Part shown: positions 27,962 to 37,075 of the stretch, piece after piece
How the letters are laid out: the number at the start of each line of letters is the position of its first letter
How positions within the stretch are numbered: position 1 is the first letter of the stretch
Source: Flavobacteriaceae bacterium
Lineage (GTDB): Bacteria > Bacteroidota > Bacteroidia > Flavobacteriales > Flavobacteriaceae
DNA: 54,628 nt
Reading direction: 5' to 3'
Assembly (NCBI GenBank): GCA_002690805.1
Contig: NZFW01000020.1
Location: forward strand, 92,719 to 147,346
Position numbers and translations under genes: made by a program
The notes under the pieces: generated by a model
The model's input: the letters and a program-made list of their open reading frames with translations, nothing else
Database searches by the model: none
What the model was told of the DNA's origin: nothing

Positions 27962-28867
27962 CTAGATGACATACTTTTTCCCTTGAATAGCTAAAACTAC
28001 ATTATCAAATTCTTTCTTAGCCTGTTCTAAGAATTGATTTTTGTCCTTGTACCTAGTAGAAAAATGACCCAACATTAACTTATTTACTTTGGCTAATGAG
28101 GCAATTTTTCCTGCTTGTTCGGCAGTACTATGTAAAGTTTTAATTGCTAATTTTTTGTGAGTATTTAAAAATGTAGATTCATGATACAATAAATCAACAT
28201 TTGTAATTTGATCAATGATAGAAGGGTAAAATGCGGTATCACTGCAAAAAGCATAACTTAATGGCTTTTTTGGAGATAATGTTAAAACATCATTTTTAAT
28301 TATAAAACCATTAATATCTAAATAATCTTTTCCGTTTCTCAAATTTGAGAGATCACAATCTGGAATATTATATTTTTTCACAGTATCAATATTAATTGTT
28401 CTTAAACCTATTTTTTCCTTAAATAAAAAACCATTAGTATAAATCCTATGTTTTAAAGGGATTGTTTCAACTTTTATTGTTGAATTTTCATAAACTAATT
28501 CTGATTTAGTATTATTTAATTCGTGAAAAAAAAGCTTATAATTAGTCCAGGAGCCTGATAGTTTCAACTGTAATGTTATTATTTCTTTTATACCCTTTGG
28601 ACCAAAAATATTTAGATCAAGACTTCTCCCCAAAAGTTTAAATGAATTAATGAGACCAATAAGTCCATAAAAGTGATCTCCATGTAAATGAGAAATAAAA
28701 ATATTTTTAATTCTAGAAAAATTTATTTTCTCTTCTCTAAGTCTAACTTGAGTTCCCTCACCACAGTCTACTAAAAACATGTTGTTTTTTTGTTCTATAA
28801 TTTGCGATGTTGTATGATAGTTGCTTCTTGGTGTAGCTGAGTGACAGCCTAATATAGTAACATTCAT
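27962..28867 (-). CDS. rnz: Ribonuclease Z
   Basis: Zinc endonuclease that trims tRNA 3' ends. The 301 residues carry the metallo-beta-lactamase signature SHLHGDHFYGL near residue 60, a later AFCSDTAFY with the bridging Asp, YHESTFL, and GHFSTRYKD with the last His. The start overlaps the STAS-like gene's stop by four bases. Together with rnpB at 22 kb the window encodes maturation of both tRNA ends. Length matches bacterial short-form RNase Z. Confidence 0.95.
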   Translation of the reverse strand: MNVTILGCHSATPRSNYHTTSQIIEQKNNMFLVDCGEGTQVRLREEKINFSRIKNIFISHLHGDHFYGLIGLINSFKLLGRSLDLNIFGPKGIKEIITLQLKLSGSWTNYKLFFHELNNTKSELVYENSTIKVETIPLKHRIYTNGFLFKEKIGLRTINIDTVKKYNIPDCDLSNLRNGKDYLDINGFIIKNDVLTLSPKKPLSYAFCSDTAFYPSIIDQITNVDLLYHESTFLNTHKKLAIKTLHSTAEQAGKIASLAKVNKLMLGHFSTRYKDKNQFLEQAKKEFDNVVLAIQGKKYVI

Positions 28868-29196
28868 AAATTAAAGCTCAAATCTCTATTTATTCTTTCT
28901 AATTCAATAAAATCAATAGCCTCATGATATGTAGGAACAAAAATTAAAGACTCATTTATTCCTGATAATTTATTCATTGATTGAACTACATTTATTAAAA
29001 CCCTATTATTTTTCTGTAAAACTTCATTCCAATTAAAAATAATTCTGATTAAATCAGAAGTAATTGAATAATTTATTTCCAAAATAACATCATAGTTATT
29101 ATATTTTTTTTTTAAAGAAATTAAATCAAGTGATTTGATAAAATTAAAATTCGGATTTTTGAAATAAATTATTTTATTTTTTTGCTCAATAATCAT
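28864..29196 (-). CDS. Small STAS-like protein upstream of rnz
   Basis: 110 residues without catalytic motifs. The end reads LIFVPTYHEAIDFIELERIN, close to the VPTxxEAxDxIExExxxRDL ending of flavobacterial STAS-like proteins that I recall next to rnz. The core alternates strands and helices (VILEINYSITSDLIRIIF). STAS domains often act in regulation or ligand sensing, but no phosphorylatable serine motif is evident. Two bases after pyrB, overlapping rnz by four. Function unknown. Confidence 0.65.
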   Translation of the reverse strand: MIIEQKNKIIYFKNPNFNFIKSLDLISLKKKYNNYDVILEINYSITSDLIRIIFNWNEVLQKNNRVLINVVQSMNKLSGINESLIFVPTYHEAIDFIELERINRDLSFNL

Positions 29197-29197
29197 A

Positions 29198-30136
29198 TTA
29201 ATTAGTAATATTTTTAATTTTGGAGGCTAACAAATATATAACGGCCATTCTTATAGCAACACCATTTTCAACTTGGTCTAAAATAATTGCGTTTTCTGAA
29301 TCAGCAACTTCTGATGTAATTTCCACCCCCCTATTTATAGGTCCTGGATGTAATATTGTAATTGGTTTTTTTATTAACTCTAATTTTTCTTTATTTAAAC
29401 CGTAAAGTTTAAAATATTCTCTTGTTGATGGAAAGAAATTTAAATTCATTCTTTCATTTTGAACCCTTAGAATATTGGCTGCATCGCACCATCTTAAGGC
29501 TTTAATCAAATCTGTTTCAACTTTTACGTTAAGTGATCTAGAATATTTTGGTAGTAAAGATTTTGGCCCACAAATCATTACTTCTGCTCCTAGAGCTTTC
29601 AAAGCAAATATATTTGAAAGTGCCACTCGACTATGAATAATATCACCTATTATCGCAATATGTTTTCCTTTTAGATCTCCAAATTTTTCTTTTAAAGAAA
29701 AACAATCTAGCAATGCTTGCGTGGGATGTTCATGGGTGCCATCTCCAGCATTAATAATTTGAGAATTAATATTCTCTGATAAAAACTTAGCTGATCCAGG
29801 GTGAGGATGTCTTATTACTATCATGTCAACTTTCATTGCTAAAATATTATTAACTGTATCAACCAAAGTTTCACCCTTAGAAATTGAAGATTGTGAAGCT
29901 GAAAAATTAACTACATCGGCACTCAGTCTCTTTTCTGCTAATTCAAAAGATAATTTTGTTCTTGTGCTGTTTTCAAAAAATAAATTTGCTATTGTTATGT
30001 CCCTTAGACTTGGAACTTTTTTTATTGGACGATTTATTACTTCTTTAAATCGATTTGCAGTGTTAAAAATTAGTTCAAAATCATTATTTGTTAAATTTTC
30101 TACACCTAAAAGGTTATTAACAGTAAGTTCATCCAT
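29198..30136 (-). CDS. pyrB: Aspartate carbamoyltransferase catalytic subunit
   Basis: Makes N-carbamoyl-aspartate, the committed step of pyrimidine synthesis. 312 residues. The carbamoyl-phosphate loop is FFENSTRTKLSFE, the aspartate domain has HPTQALLDCFSLKEKFG, and the C-terminal HPGPINRGVEI is complete. No pyrI regulatory subunit is next to it. It follows pyrR by five bases, so PyrR is the natural candidate regulator, although no leader is available for attenuation. Confidence 0.96.
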   Translation of the reverse strand: MDELTVNNLLGVENLTNNDFELIFNTANRFKEVINRPIKKVPSLRDITIANLFFENSTRTKLSFELAEKRLSADVVNFSASQSSISKGETLVDTVNNILAMKVDMIVIRHPHPGSAKFLSENINSQIINAGDGTHEHPTQALLDCFSLKEKFGDLKGKHIAIIGDIIHSRVALSNIFALKALGAEVMICGPKSLLPKYSRSLNVKVETDLIKALRWCDAANILRVQNERMNLNFFPSTREYFKLYGLNKEKLELIKKPITILHPGPINRGVEITSEVADSENAIILDQVENGVAIRMAVIYLLASKIKNITN

Positions 30137-30141
30137 TAGTT

Positions 30142-30678
30142 TTATTTTTCAATATATACACAATCTTTTCTTATTTTAGATTTCCATTCCACTCTTACTT
30201 TATCTCCTTCTAAAGCATCAATCTGGACTCCAAGGTAATCTGGCTGAATTGGAAGATGTCTGGAAAATCTACGATCAATTAAAACTAATAATTCGATTAT
30301 TGATGGTCTTCCAAAATAGTCAATAGCGGTTAAAGCAGCTCGAATACTTCTTCCTGTATAGAGGACATCATCAATTAACACAATTTTTTTTCCTTCAACT
30401 TCAAAATTTAATTCTGTAGGTTTAGCAGAATGGATCTTTTCTGATCTTCTAAAATCATCTCTATAGAATGTTGTATCTAATCTCCCAACTTTAAGATCAT
30501 GAATCCCATATTTATCTTTTAATAAAAAAACAATTCTATCAAGTAAGAAAACTCCTCGCGGCTGAAGTCCAATTAAAACAGTATCAGAAAAATCACCATG
30601 AACCTCAAGTAGTTGGCATGACAATCTATTCAATAAAACATTAATTTTTAAACTATCAAGTAAAACCTTATTCGACAT
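30142..30678 (-). CDS. pyrR: PyrR bifunctional regulator / uracil phosphoribosyltransferase
   Basis: 178 residues with the PRPP loop IVLIDDVLYTGRSIRAAL near 97-113 and the family's GLQPRGVFLLDRI and KVGRLDTTFYRDDF. In Gram-positives PyrR binds pyr mRNA leaders to promote termination when UMP is high, and it also converts uracil to UMP. Here the likely promoter leaves only about 10-12 nt of leader, too short for such an element, so a metabolic role or a different target is likelier. First gene of the long minus-strand run down to ppx. Confidence 0.93.
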   Translation of the reverse strand: MSNKVLLDSLKINVLLNRLSCQLLEVHGDFSDTVLIGLQPRGVFLLDRIVFLLKDKYGIHDLKVGRLDTTFYRDDFRRSEKIHSAKPTELNFEVEGKKIVLIDDVLYTGRSIRAALTAIDYFGRPSIIELLVLIDRRFSRHLPIQPDYLGVQIDALEGDKVRVEWKSKIRKDCVYIEK

Positions 30679-30695
30679 ATTATATTTAATAGTAT

Positions 30696-30703
30696 CAAAA
30701 ATA
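30696..30703 (-). promoter_or_regulatory. -7 box (TATTTTTG) of pyrR
   Basis: Perfect TAnnTTTG on the minus strand, 17 nt before the pyrR ATG. The -33 position falls on the T-run of the rpsA terminator (reads TTTT), so terminator and promoter are fused end to end. Confidence 0.55.
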
Positions 30704-30720
30704 CCAAATTAATATATTAG

Positions 30721-30751
30721 AAAAAAAAACCACTTCTTTAAGGAAGTGGTT
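30721..30751 (-). terminator. Rho-independent terminator of rpsA
   Basis: On the minus strand the perfect 9-bp stem AACCACTTC / GAAGTGGTT encloses a 6-nt loop and is followed by at least eight Ts. It lies 25 bp after the rpsA stop. This is the clearest terminator in the window. Confidence 0.92.
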
Positions 30752-30776
30752 AAAATTTAAAATAATAAATTTTTTA

Positions 30777-32606
30777 TTATTTATCATCCATTTGCTGTTT
30801 TAAATCAGCTAAAACATCTAAATCTCCTAATGTTGTTTTTTCACTATTAGATGCTTTTATTTTTTTTGAAACTTTTGATAGATTTTTTCGTTCTTGTTCT
30901 TTAAAGACAGAGGTGTGTGAAGCAACAACACGCTTAAACTCTTTGTTAAATTCAATTATTTTAAATTTAGCTTCTTCTCCTTTTGATAAATTAGATCCGT
31001 CTTCCTTTACGATATATCGTGAAGGCACAAAAGCTATAACATCATCATTAAATTTGATGGTTGCTCCTTTGTCAACAATTTCAGAAATAGATGCATTATG
31101 AATTGTATCCAAACCGAATTCTTTTTCATAATTATCCCATGGATTTTCTTTAGTTTGTTTATGACCAAGACTAAGTTTTCGTCCTTCAACATCTAATTCA
31201 AGAACGACAACATCAATTTTATCACCAAGTGCAAGTATTTCTGATGGATGTTTTATTTTTTTTGTCCATGACAAATCTGAAATATAAACTAAACCATCAA
31301 TTCCTTCTTCTAATTCAATAAAAACACCAAAATTTGTAAAATTTCTTACAATACCTTTATGTTTAGATTTAAGTGGATATTTATCAGTTATATCAGTCCA
31401 TGGGTCTGGGGTAATTTGTTTAATACCCAGTGACATTTTTCTGGAATCTTTATCTAAAGTTAAAACTATCGCTTCAACTTCATCTCCGACTTTTACAAAA
31501 TCTTGTGCAGATCTAAGATGAGTTGACCATGACATTTCAGAAACATGAATCAACCCCTCTACACCTTCTTCAATTTCTATAAAAGCTCCGTAATCGGCAA
31601 TTACAACTACTTTACCTTTTACCTTCTCACCTTCTTTAACGGATTCACTTATATTGTCCCAAGGATGAGAACTTAATTGCTTCAATCCTAACTGAATTCT
31701 TGACTTATTATCGTCAAAATCGAGAATAACAACATTTAGTTTTTGGTCTAATTCCAGAATCTCATTTGGATGATTAATTCTACTCCATGATAAATCAGTT
31801 ATATGAATCAATCCATCTACACCACCTAAGTCAATAAACACACCATAAGAAGTTATATTCTTGACAGAACCTTCGAGAACTTGACCTTTTTCCAATTGGC
31901 CAATAATTTCTTTTTTCTGTTCCTCAATGTCAGACTCGATAAGGGCCTTATGAGAAACCACAATATTTTTGAATTCATGATTGATTTTAACCACTTTGAA
32001 CTCCATTGTTTTATCTACATATTGATCATAATCTCTGATGGGTTTTACATCAATTTGAGAACCTGGTAAAAAAGCTTCAATTCCAAAAACATCAACAATC
32101 ATTCCTCCTTTAGTTCTGCATTTCACAAAACCATTAACGACCTCTCCTTTATCATGAGCGTGATTCACTCTGTCCCATGCTTTTATAACTCTTGCTTTAC
32201 GATGAGATAAAACTAACTGACCAGTTTTATCCTCTCGAAGATCAACAATAACTTCAACTTTATCTCCAACTTTCAAATCTGGATTATATCTGAACTCATT
32301 AAGTGAAATAACACCCTCTGATTTTGCATTTATATCAATTATTGCTTCTCTATCAGTCATATACACGACTTCACCTTCAATAACATCATCATCTGCAGTA
32401 TCTACGAAATTATCTTTAACTAAAGATTCAAATTCTTTTAACTGACCATCTTCAATTACATCAATACCCTCCTCATAATTGTGCCAATTGAAATTAGCTA
32501 GAAAATCTTGTGGTGAATCTTGATGTGTTTTTGGATTAAGATCTTTAATTTCATCTTCTTGATGCAATATTTGATCTTTCTTTTGAGTAGCTTTTTTGGC
32601 CATCAT
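30777..32606 (-). CDS. rpsA: 30S ribosomal protein S1
   Basis: Binds mRNA on the small subunit and aids initiation. 609 residues with an acidic N-terminus and about six S1 repeats, seen as VEGLIHVSEMSW, VDGLIHITDLSW and IDGLVYISDLSW, each followed by a KVGD- or LGDK-type strand. Two ATGs in a row begin the gene; the second (32603) may be used. In a lineage with few Shine-Dalgarno motifs, S1 could matter for initiation. The leader is unusually long (about 90 nt) and structured, suggesting autoregulation as known for E. coli rpsA. A strong terminator follows. Confidence 0.96.
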   Translation of the reverse strand: MMAKKATQKKDQILHQEDEIKDLNPKTHQDSPQDFLANFNWHNYEEGIDVIEDGQLKEFESLVKDNFVDTADDDVIEGEVVYMTDREAIIDINAKSEGVISLNEFRYNPDLKVGDKVEVIVDLREDKTGQLVLSHRKARVIKAWDRVNHAHDKGEVVNGFVKCRTKGGMIVDVFGIEAFLPGSQIDVKPIRDYDQYVDKTMEFKVVKINHEFKNIVVSHKALIESDIEEQKKEIIGQLEKGQVLEGSVKNITSYGVFIDLGGVDGLIHITDLSWSRINHPNEILELDQKLNVVILDFDDNKSRIQLGLKQLSSHPWDNISESVKEGEKVKGKVVVIADYGAFIEIEEGVEGLIHVSEMSWSTHLRSAQDFVKVGDEVEAIVLTLDKDSRKMSLGIKQITPDPWTDITDKYPLKSKHKGIVRNFTNFGVFIELEEGIDGLVYISDLSWTKKIKHPSEILALGDKIDVVVLELDVEGRKLSLGHKQTKENPWDNYEKEFGLDTIHNASISEIVDKGATIKFNDDVIAFVPSRYIVKEDGSNLSKGEEAKFKIIEFNKEFKRVVASHTSVFKEQERKNLSKVSKKIKASNSEKTTLGDLDVLADLKQQMDDK

Positions 32607-32698
32607 AAATTTTTTGTATACTAAGCTTTGGGTTTTTTAAATTGAAAGCTTTAGTAGTGGTTTATAATTATGTTAAAACCCCTAACAATTTTGGATTG
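32607..32698 (-). promoter_or_regulatory. Structured rpsA 5' leader
   Basis: On the minus strand CTAAAGCTTT (32654-32645) pairs with AAAGCTTAG (32629-32621) with one bulged base. The loop contains ACCC, which can instead pair with GGGGTTTT upstream (around 32672-32682). Competing stems close to the start codon suggest translational control, perhaps by S1 itself. No known Rfam element is recognised. Confidence 0.4.
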
Positions 32699-32706
32699 CA
32701 AATTTA
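32699..32706 (-). promoter_or_regulatory. -7 box (TAAATTTG) of rpsA
   Basis: Perfect TAnnTTTG on the minus strand, 92 nt before the rpsA ATG. No good -33 is seen. It defines the long leader described above. Confidence 0.45.
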
Positions 32707-32782
32707 CATAAAAAAATATCACATTTAATAATTTATGTGTAAAATTTAAAGCTTACAAATATTGTTGAATGAAAACATTAAT

Positions 32783-32814
32783 TATGTTAAGAAATCCCGA
32801 TTTGATTAACTTTG
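32783..32814 (+). promoter_or_regulatory. Promoter (TATG-N20-TAACTTTG) of the ABC exporter gene
   Basis: TAACTTTG at 32807-32814 is a perfect -7; TATG at 32783-32786 is one base from TTTG with 20-nt spacing. The ATG at 32834 is 19 nt away. Confidence 0.6.
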
Positions 32815-32833
32815 GATTGTTTAATAAACAAAC

Positions 32834-34588
32834 ATGAAAGAGCTTAAATCCTTAAACAAATATCTAATAAAATATAAAAGTAAATTACTTTTTGGTTTTT
32901 TTATAACTGTAGTTGCAAGAATATTTTCGCTGATTGCACCAAGATTAATTGGAAATTCTCTTAGTGCAGTAGAAAGATTCCTAAATAAGTCAAATATGGA
33001 TATCATAATATTAAAAGAAATATTATTGACTAATATTTCTATAATTATGGCAACTGCGTTAGCTTCTGGTTTTTTTACATTTCTAATGAGACAATCAATA
33101 ATAAATGTATCAAGATATATTGAATTTGATTTAAAAAATGAAATTTTTATACATTACCAGAGTTTAAGTCAAAATTTCTATAAAAACAATAGAACAGGAG
33201 ATCTTATGAACAGAATAAGTGAAGATGTTGGGAAAGTAAGAATGTATTTTGGTCCAGCAATAATGTATAGTATCAATACAATCTCTCTTTTCATAATTGT
33301 TATATCCTATATGGCGTCTGTTGACCCTAAACTTACCCTTTATACAATACTTCCTTTGCCAATATTATCCTTTTTAATATTCAAACTCAATAAAGCAATA
33401 CATAAAAGGAGTACTAAAGTTCAAGAGATGTTATCAAAATTATCTTCATTTACACAAGAAATATTTTCAGGAATCAACGTAATTAAATCATACAATCTAT
33501 CATCAAGAATACTCTCAAAATTCATTAATCTAGCCGAGGTCTCAAAAGATAAAAACATGAGTCTTGTTATTCTTCAGGCCTGGTTCTTTCCATTAATGCT
33601 ACTTTTAATTGGCGTATCAAATTTAATTGTCATTTTAATAGGAGGAACACAATACTTAAATGGAGAAATTGAAATTGGAATTCTTGCAGAATTTATAATC
33701 TATGTTAATATGCTTACTTGGCCAGTAACTGTCGTTGGTTGGTTAACTTCGATTATTCAACAAGCGGAAGCTTCTCAAAAAAGAATTAATGATTTTCTAA
33801 AGGAAATTCCAAAAATTAAAAGCGGTAGTAGCAATAATAAAATTAAAAATGGGAGTATAGAATTTAAAAATGTAACACTTGTTTATCCAGAAACTAACAT
33901 AAAAGCTTTAGACAATGTTTCATTTAAAATTAAAAACAATGAAACAATTGGTGTTTTAGGTGAAGTTGGTTCTGGTAAAACATCTTTATTTGAGTTAATA
34001 ACAAGGTTATATGATCCAAATTATGGTAATATTTATATTGATGGTCTAGATTTAAAATCATACAAACTAGGGGAACTAAGAAAAAAGATAGGATATGTAA
34101 CTCAAAATCCATTTTTATTTTCTGAATCAATAATTAATAATATCAAATTTGGGAAAAAAAACTCATCATTAGAAGAAATCAAAAGTGCCGCAAGTTTGGC
34201 ATCTATTGATGATGAAATTCAAAAATTTAAATTTCAATATAATACTATTTTAGGTGAAAGAGGAATAACTCTTTCTGGAGGACAAGTTCAAAGAATTTCA
34301 ATAGCAAGAGCTCTTATAAAACAACCTAAAATCATTTTACTTGATGACTGCCTTTCATCAGTTGATACTGATACAGAAGAAATAATATTAAAAAATTTAA
34401 ATAAGTATTCTGAAAATAAAACAACAATAATAATAAGTCACAGGATATCTTCAATAAAATCGGCAGATAATATTATGGTTCTTAAAAAAGGTAGATTAAT
34501 TGAATTTGGGGGGCACAAAAAGCTTGTTGAAAATAAAGGCTATTATAACGAGATATATGAAAAGCAACAAGCTGAACAAAAAAAATAA
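32834..34588 (+). CDS. ABC exporter, fused membrane and ATPase domains
   Basis: 584 residues: a six-helix ABC transmembrane domain (about 15-310), then a nucleotide-binding domain with Walker A GEVGSGKTS near 376, Q-loop VTQNPFLFSES, signature LSGGQVQRIS near 479, and switch His in IISHRISSI. The Walker B reads IILLDDCLSSVD, with Asp where the catalytic Glu usually lies, as in MdlB- or YheH-like subunits that work in heterodimers. No partner gene adjoins. The substrate may be a lipid or drug-like molecule, but this cannot be predicted. Alone with its own promoter; a PUR-domain gene follows. Confidence 0.9.
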   Translation: MKELKSLNKYLIKYKSKLLFGFFITVVARIFSLIAPRLIGNSLSAVERFLNKSNMDIIILKEILLTNISIIMATALASGFFTFLMRQSIINVSRYIEFDLKNEIFIHYQSLSQNFYKNNRTGDLMNRISEDVGKVRMYFGPAIMYSINTISLFIIVISYMASVDPKLTLYTILPLPILSFLIFKLNKAIHKRSTKVQEMLSKLSSFTQEIFSGINVIKSYNLSSRILSKFINLAEVSKDKNMSLVILQAWFFPLMLLLIGVSNLIVILIGGTQYLNGEIEIGILAEFIIYVNMLTWPVTVVGWLTSIIQQAEASQKRINDFLKEIPKIKSGSSNNKIKNGSIEFKNVTLVYPETNIKALDNVSFKIKNNETIGVLGEVGSGKTSLFELITRLYDPNYGNIYIDGLDLKSYKLGELRKKIGYVTQNPFLFSESIINNIKFGKKNSSLEEIKSAASLASIDDEIQKFKFQYNTILGERGITLSGGQVQRISIARALIKQPKIILLDDCLSSVDTDTEEIILKNLNKYSENKTTIIISHRISSIKSADNIMVLKKGRLIEFGGHKKLVENKGYYNEIYEKQQAEQKK

Positions 34589-34620
34589 TTTGCTATGTTT
34601 AATAATTTATTGCATTTTTG
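34589..34620 (+). promoter_or_regulatory. Promoter (TTTG-N20-CATTTTTG) of the PUR-domain gene
   Basis: TTTG (34589-34592) is a perfect -33 at 20 nt from CATTTTTG (34613-34620, one mismatch in the -7). It begins directly after the ABC stop codon and lies 22 nt before the next ATG. This suggests the small gene is transcribed separately. Confidence 0.6.
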
Positions 34621-34642
34621 ACAAAATATTTAAAACACAAGT

Positions 34643-34999
34643 ATGTTTGCAGAGGGAGAGCATAAGGAAATATCATCAAAAATTCAGAGAGCTGGAAGAA
34701 GAACCTACTTTTTTGATGTAAGAGAAACAAAAGCAGGTGATTATTACCTAACAATCACAGAAAGTAAAAAATTTACAAATGATGATGGAACTTTTCATTT
34801 TAAAAAACATAAAATATACCTATACAAAGAAGATTTTTCCGAGTTTAAGCAAAACTTTGAAGAAATGACTAATTTTATTATTAGTGAAAAAGGCTCTGAA
34901 GTAATTAGTGAGAGACATCAAAAAGACTATTCACCCGAAAAACCTGTATCTGAAAATCAAAATTCCGAGTTTTCTGACGTTGATTTTGATGAAGTATAG
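34643..34999 (+). CDS. PUR-alpha-like (DUF3276) DNA/RNA-binding protein
   Basis: 118 residues. The core KIQRAGRRTYFFDVRETKAG followed by DYYLTITESKKF matches the PUR repeat of the Bacteroidota DUF3276 family, with a second strand set FHFKKHKIYLYKEDFSEF. Such small PUR proteins bind single-stranded nucleic acid. The C-terminus is acidic and probably disordered. No regulatory target is known. Its own promoter and placement after the ABC gene fit other flavobacteria as I recall them. Confidence 0.88.
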   Translation: MFAEGEHKEISSKIQRAGRRTYFFDVRETKAGDYYLTITESKKFTNDDGTFHFKKHKIYLYKEDFSEFKQNFEEMTNFIISEKGSEVISERHQKDYSPEKPVSENQNSEFSDVDFDEV

Positions 35000-35063
35000 A
35001 TTTTTTTAATTTATTAAAATTTTTATAAAACCAAAGTAAAGTTATTTGATAAATTATAAAAAA

Positions 35064-36533
35064 TTATATTTTTTTCATAGCAGTCATTGATTCTCGTAAA
35101 TCATATCCTATTATTTCTATTGGATGAAATCGGATTGCCTCATTAATAGCTATTAATTTTTGATTATCTACATAATTATCACCCTTGTTATAACTTTTTC
35201 CAATAACATCAGTTGATATATTACTCATAAAGTCTTTTAGTAGGGGTTTTGCTGCGTGATCAAATAAGTAACAGCCATACTCTGCTGTATCAGAAATCAC
35301 TCGATTCATCTCAAATAATTTCTTTCTTGAAATTGTATTGGCAATAAGAGGTGTTTCATGCAGTGATTCATAATAAGCCGATTCTTCCTTAATTCCAGCA
35401 TCAACCATTGTATCGAAAGCTAACTCAACTCCTGCACGAACAAAAGCTACCATTAAAACTCCATTATCAAAATACTCTTGATCATTAATTTTTTTTGTTG
35501 AGGGAATTGTTTTTTCAAAAGCAGTCTCAGCTGTATAAGCTCTCCATTTTAATAAATTTTCGTCGTTATTAGCCCAATCTTCCATCATTGTTTTTGAAAA
35601 ATATCCTGAAATAATATCATCCATATGTTTATTAAATAAAGGAGTTAAAATTTTTTTCAATTCTTCTGAAAGTTCAAAAGCCTTTAACTTTGCAGGATTA
35701 GATAATCTATCCATCATATTTGTAATACCACCATGCTTTAGAGCCTCAGTAATTGTTTCCCAGCCGTACTGAATTAATTTTGATGCATATGAAGGTTCAA
35801 TTCCCTCAGAAATCATTTTATCAAAACACAAGATACTTCCTGTTTGTAAAACACCACAAAGTATTGTTTGTTCACCCATTAAATCTGATTTAACTTCCGC
35901 AACAAACGAAGATTCCAATACACCAGCTCTATGACCTCCTGTAGCAACAGCATAAGCTTTAGCTTGATCTAAACCTGATGCTTGAGGATCATTTTCTGGA
36001 TGTACGGCAATTAATGTTGGGACTCCAAAACCTCTTTTAAATTCTTCTCTTACCTCTGAGCCTGGACATTTTGGAGCTACCATAATAACTGTAATATCCT
36101 TTCTTATTTTTATTCCCTCTTCAACAATATTAAAACCATGTGAATAAGATATGGTTGAATTTTTTTTCATTAATGGCATTATAGCATTAACCACAGATGT
36201 ATGATTTTTATCTGGAGTCAGATTAATAACTAGATCAGCATCTGGAATCATCTCATCATAATTTCCGATATCAAAATTGTTTTCACTTGCATTAATAAAT
36301 GAAGTTCTTTTATTATCTATCGCTCCTTGTCTCAGAGCATATGAAATTTTTAAGCCAGAGTCTCTCATATTTAAACCTTGATTTAAACCCTGTGCCCCGC
36401 AACCAACAATAACAATATTTTTATTTTTTAAAACTGAAACACCCTTTGAAAACTCAGATGAGCTCATAAACCTACACTTACCTAATTGATCTAATTGTTG
36501 TCTTAACGATAGTTCATTAAAATAATTTGCCAT
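35064..36533 (-). CDS. ilvC: Ketol-acid reductoisomerase (class II)
   Basis: Isomerises and reduces acetolactate or acetohydroxybutyrate for valine and isoleucine synthesis. 489 residues mark the long class II form, close to the E. coli enzyme (about 490). The NADPH site is [19 protein letters not shown] near 36-54; SYSHGFNI and the metal region [18 protein letters not shown] follow. The C-terminal half repeats the helical domain, as expected. Last gene of ilvD-ilvB-ilvN-ilvC; five bases separate it from ilvN. No terminator is seen in the 64 bp between it and the convergent PUR-domain gene. Confidence 0.96.
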   Translation of the reverse strand: MANYFNELSLRQQLDQLGKCRFMSSSEFSKGVSVLKNKNIVIVGCGAQGLNQGLNMRDSGLKISYALRQGAIDNKRTSFINASENNFDIGNYDEMIPDADLVINLTPDKNHTSVVNAIMPLMKKNSTISYSHGFNIVEEGIKIRKDITVIMVAPKCPGSEVREEFKRGFGVPTLIAVHPENDPQASGLDQAKAYAVATGGHRAGVLESSFVAEVKSDLMGEQTILCGVLQTGSILCFDKMISEGIEPSYASKLIQYGWETITEALKHGGITNMMDRLSNPAKLKAFELSEELKKILTPLFNKHMDDIISGYFSKTMMEDWANNDENLLKWRAYTAETAFEKTIPSTKKINDQEYFDNGVLMVAFVRAGVELAFDTMVDAGIKEESAYYESLHETPLIANTISRKKLFEMNRVISDTAEYGCYLFDHAAKPLLKDFMSNISTDVIGKSYNKGDNYVDNQKLIAINEAIRFHPIEIIGYDLRESMTAMKKI

Positions 36534-36538
36534 AATTT

Positions 36539-37072
36539 TTATTTATTTTTATTAAAAGTATTTAATAATTCTGATATTTTCATTTTTGATTTTGTAACTG
36601 ATATTCTTCCTGATCTTACAAATTGAAGTAATCCATACTCAACTAGATTCTTTCTTAACTCCTCAGTTTCATGGCGAAAACCAGTTTTTTCAATAACAAA
36701 ATATTCAGGAGATACAGTCACTATATTTGCATGACTTTTTTTAATCACATTCTGAATATGTCTCTCTTCAAAAAGAGAACTAGACTTCACTTTATATAGT
36801 GCAGATTCTTGAAAAATTGTCTCTTCATCAGTATGGTAAAAAGCTTTTATCACATCAACCTGTTTTTCTATTTGAAGAATAATTTTTTTTATCTTATTGG
36901 GATCAATATTTACAACAATAATAAATCTAAAAACATTTTCTATTTCTGATAAGGAAGTAGAAAAACTTTCAATGTTAATGTGTCTTTTAAGAAATATAGC
37001 AGAAATTCTATTTAATAAACCAACATTGTTTTCTGAATAAATTGATATAGTATATGTTTCTTTTAAATTCAT
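36539..37072 (-). CDS. ilvN: Acetolactate synthase regulatory (small) subunit
   Basis: 177 residues. An N-terminal ACT domain ([20 protein letters not shown], then [14 protein letters not shown]) binds valine in relatives and confers feedback inhibition on the large subunit. The C-terminal part, with [19 protein letters not shown], is also family-typical. It starts three bases after ilvB. The symbol ilvN versus ilvH is a convention. Cytoplasmic, in complex with IlvB. Confidence 0.93.
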   Translation of the reverse strand: MNLKETYTISIYSENNVGLLNRISAIFLKRHINIESFSTSLSEIENVFRFIIVVNIDPNKIKKIILQIEKQVDVIKAFYHTDEETIFQESALYKVKSSSLFEERHIQNVIKKSHANIVTVSPEYFVIEKTGFRHETEELRKNLVEYGLLQFVRSGRISVTKSKMKISELLNTFNKNK

Positions 37073-37075
37073 ATT

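Noticed and set aside
34500-34721. A 73-residue frame across the ABC/PUR junction
   Set aside because: Out of frame with both genes and interrupts their conserved ends; a shadow.
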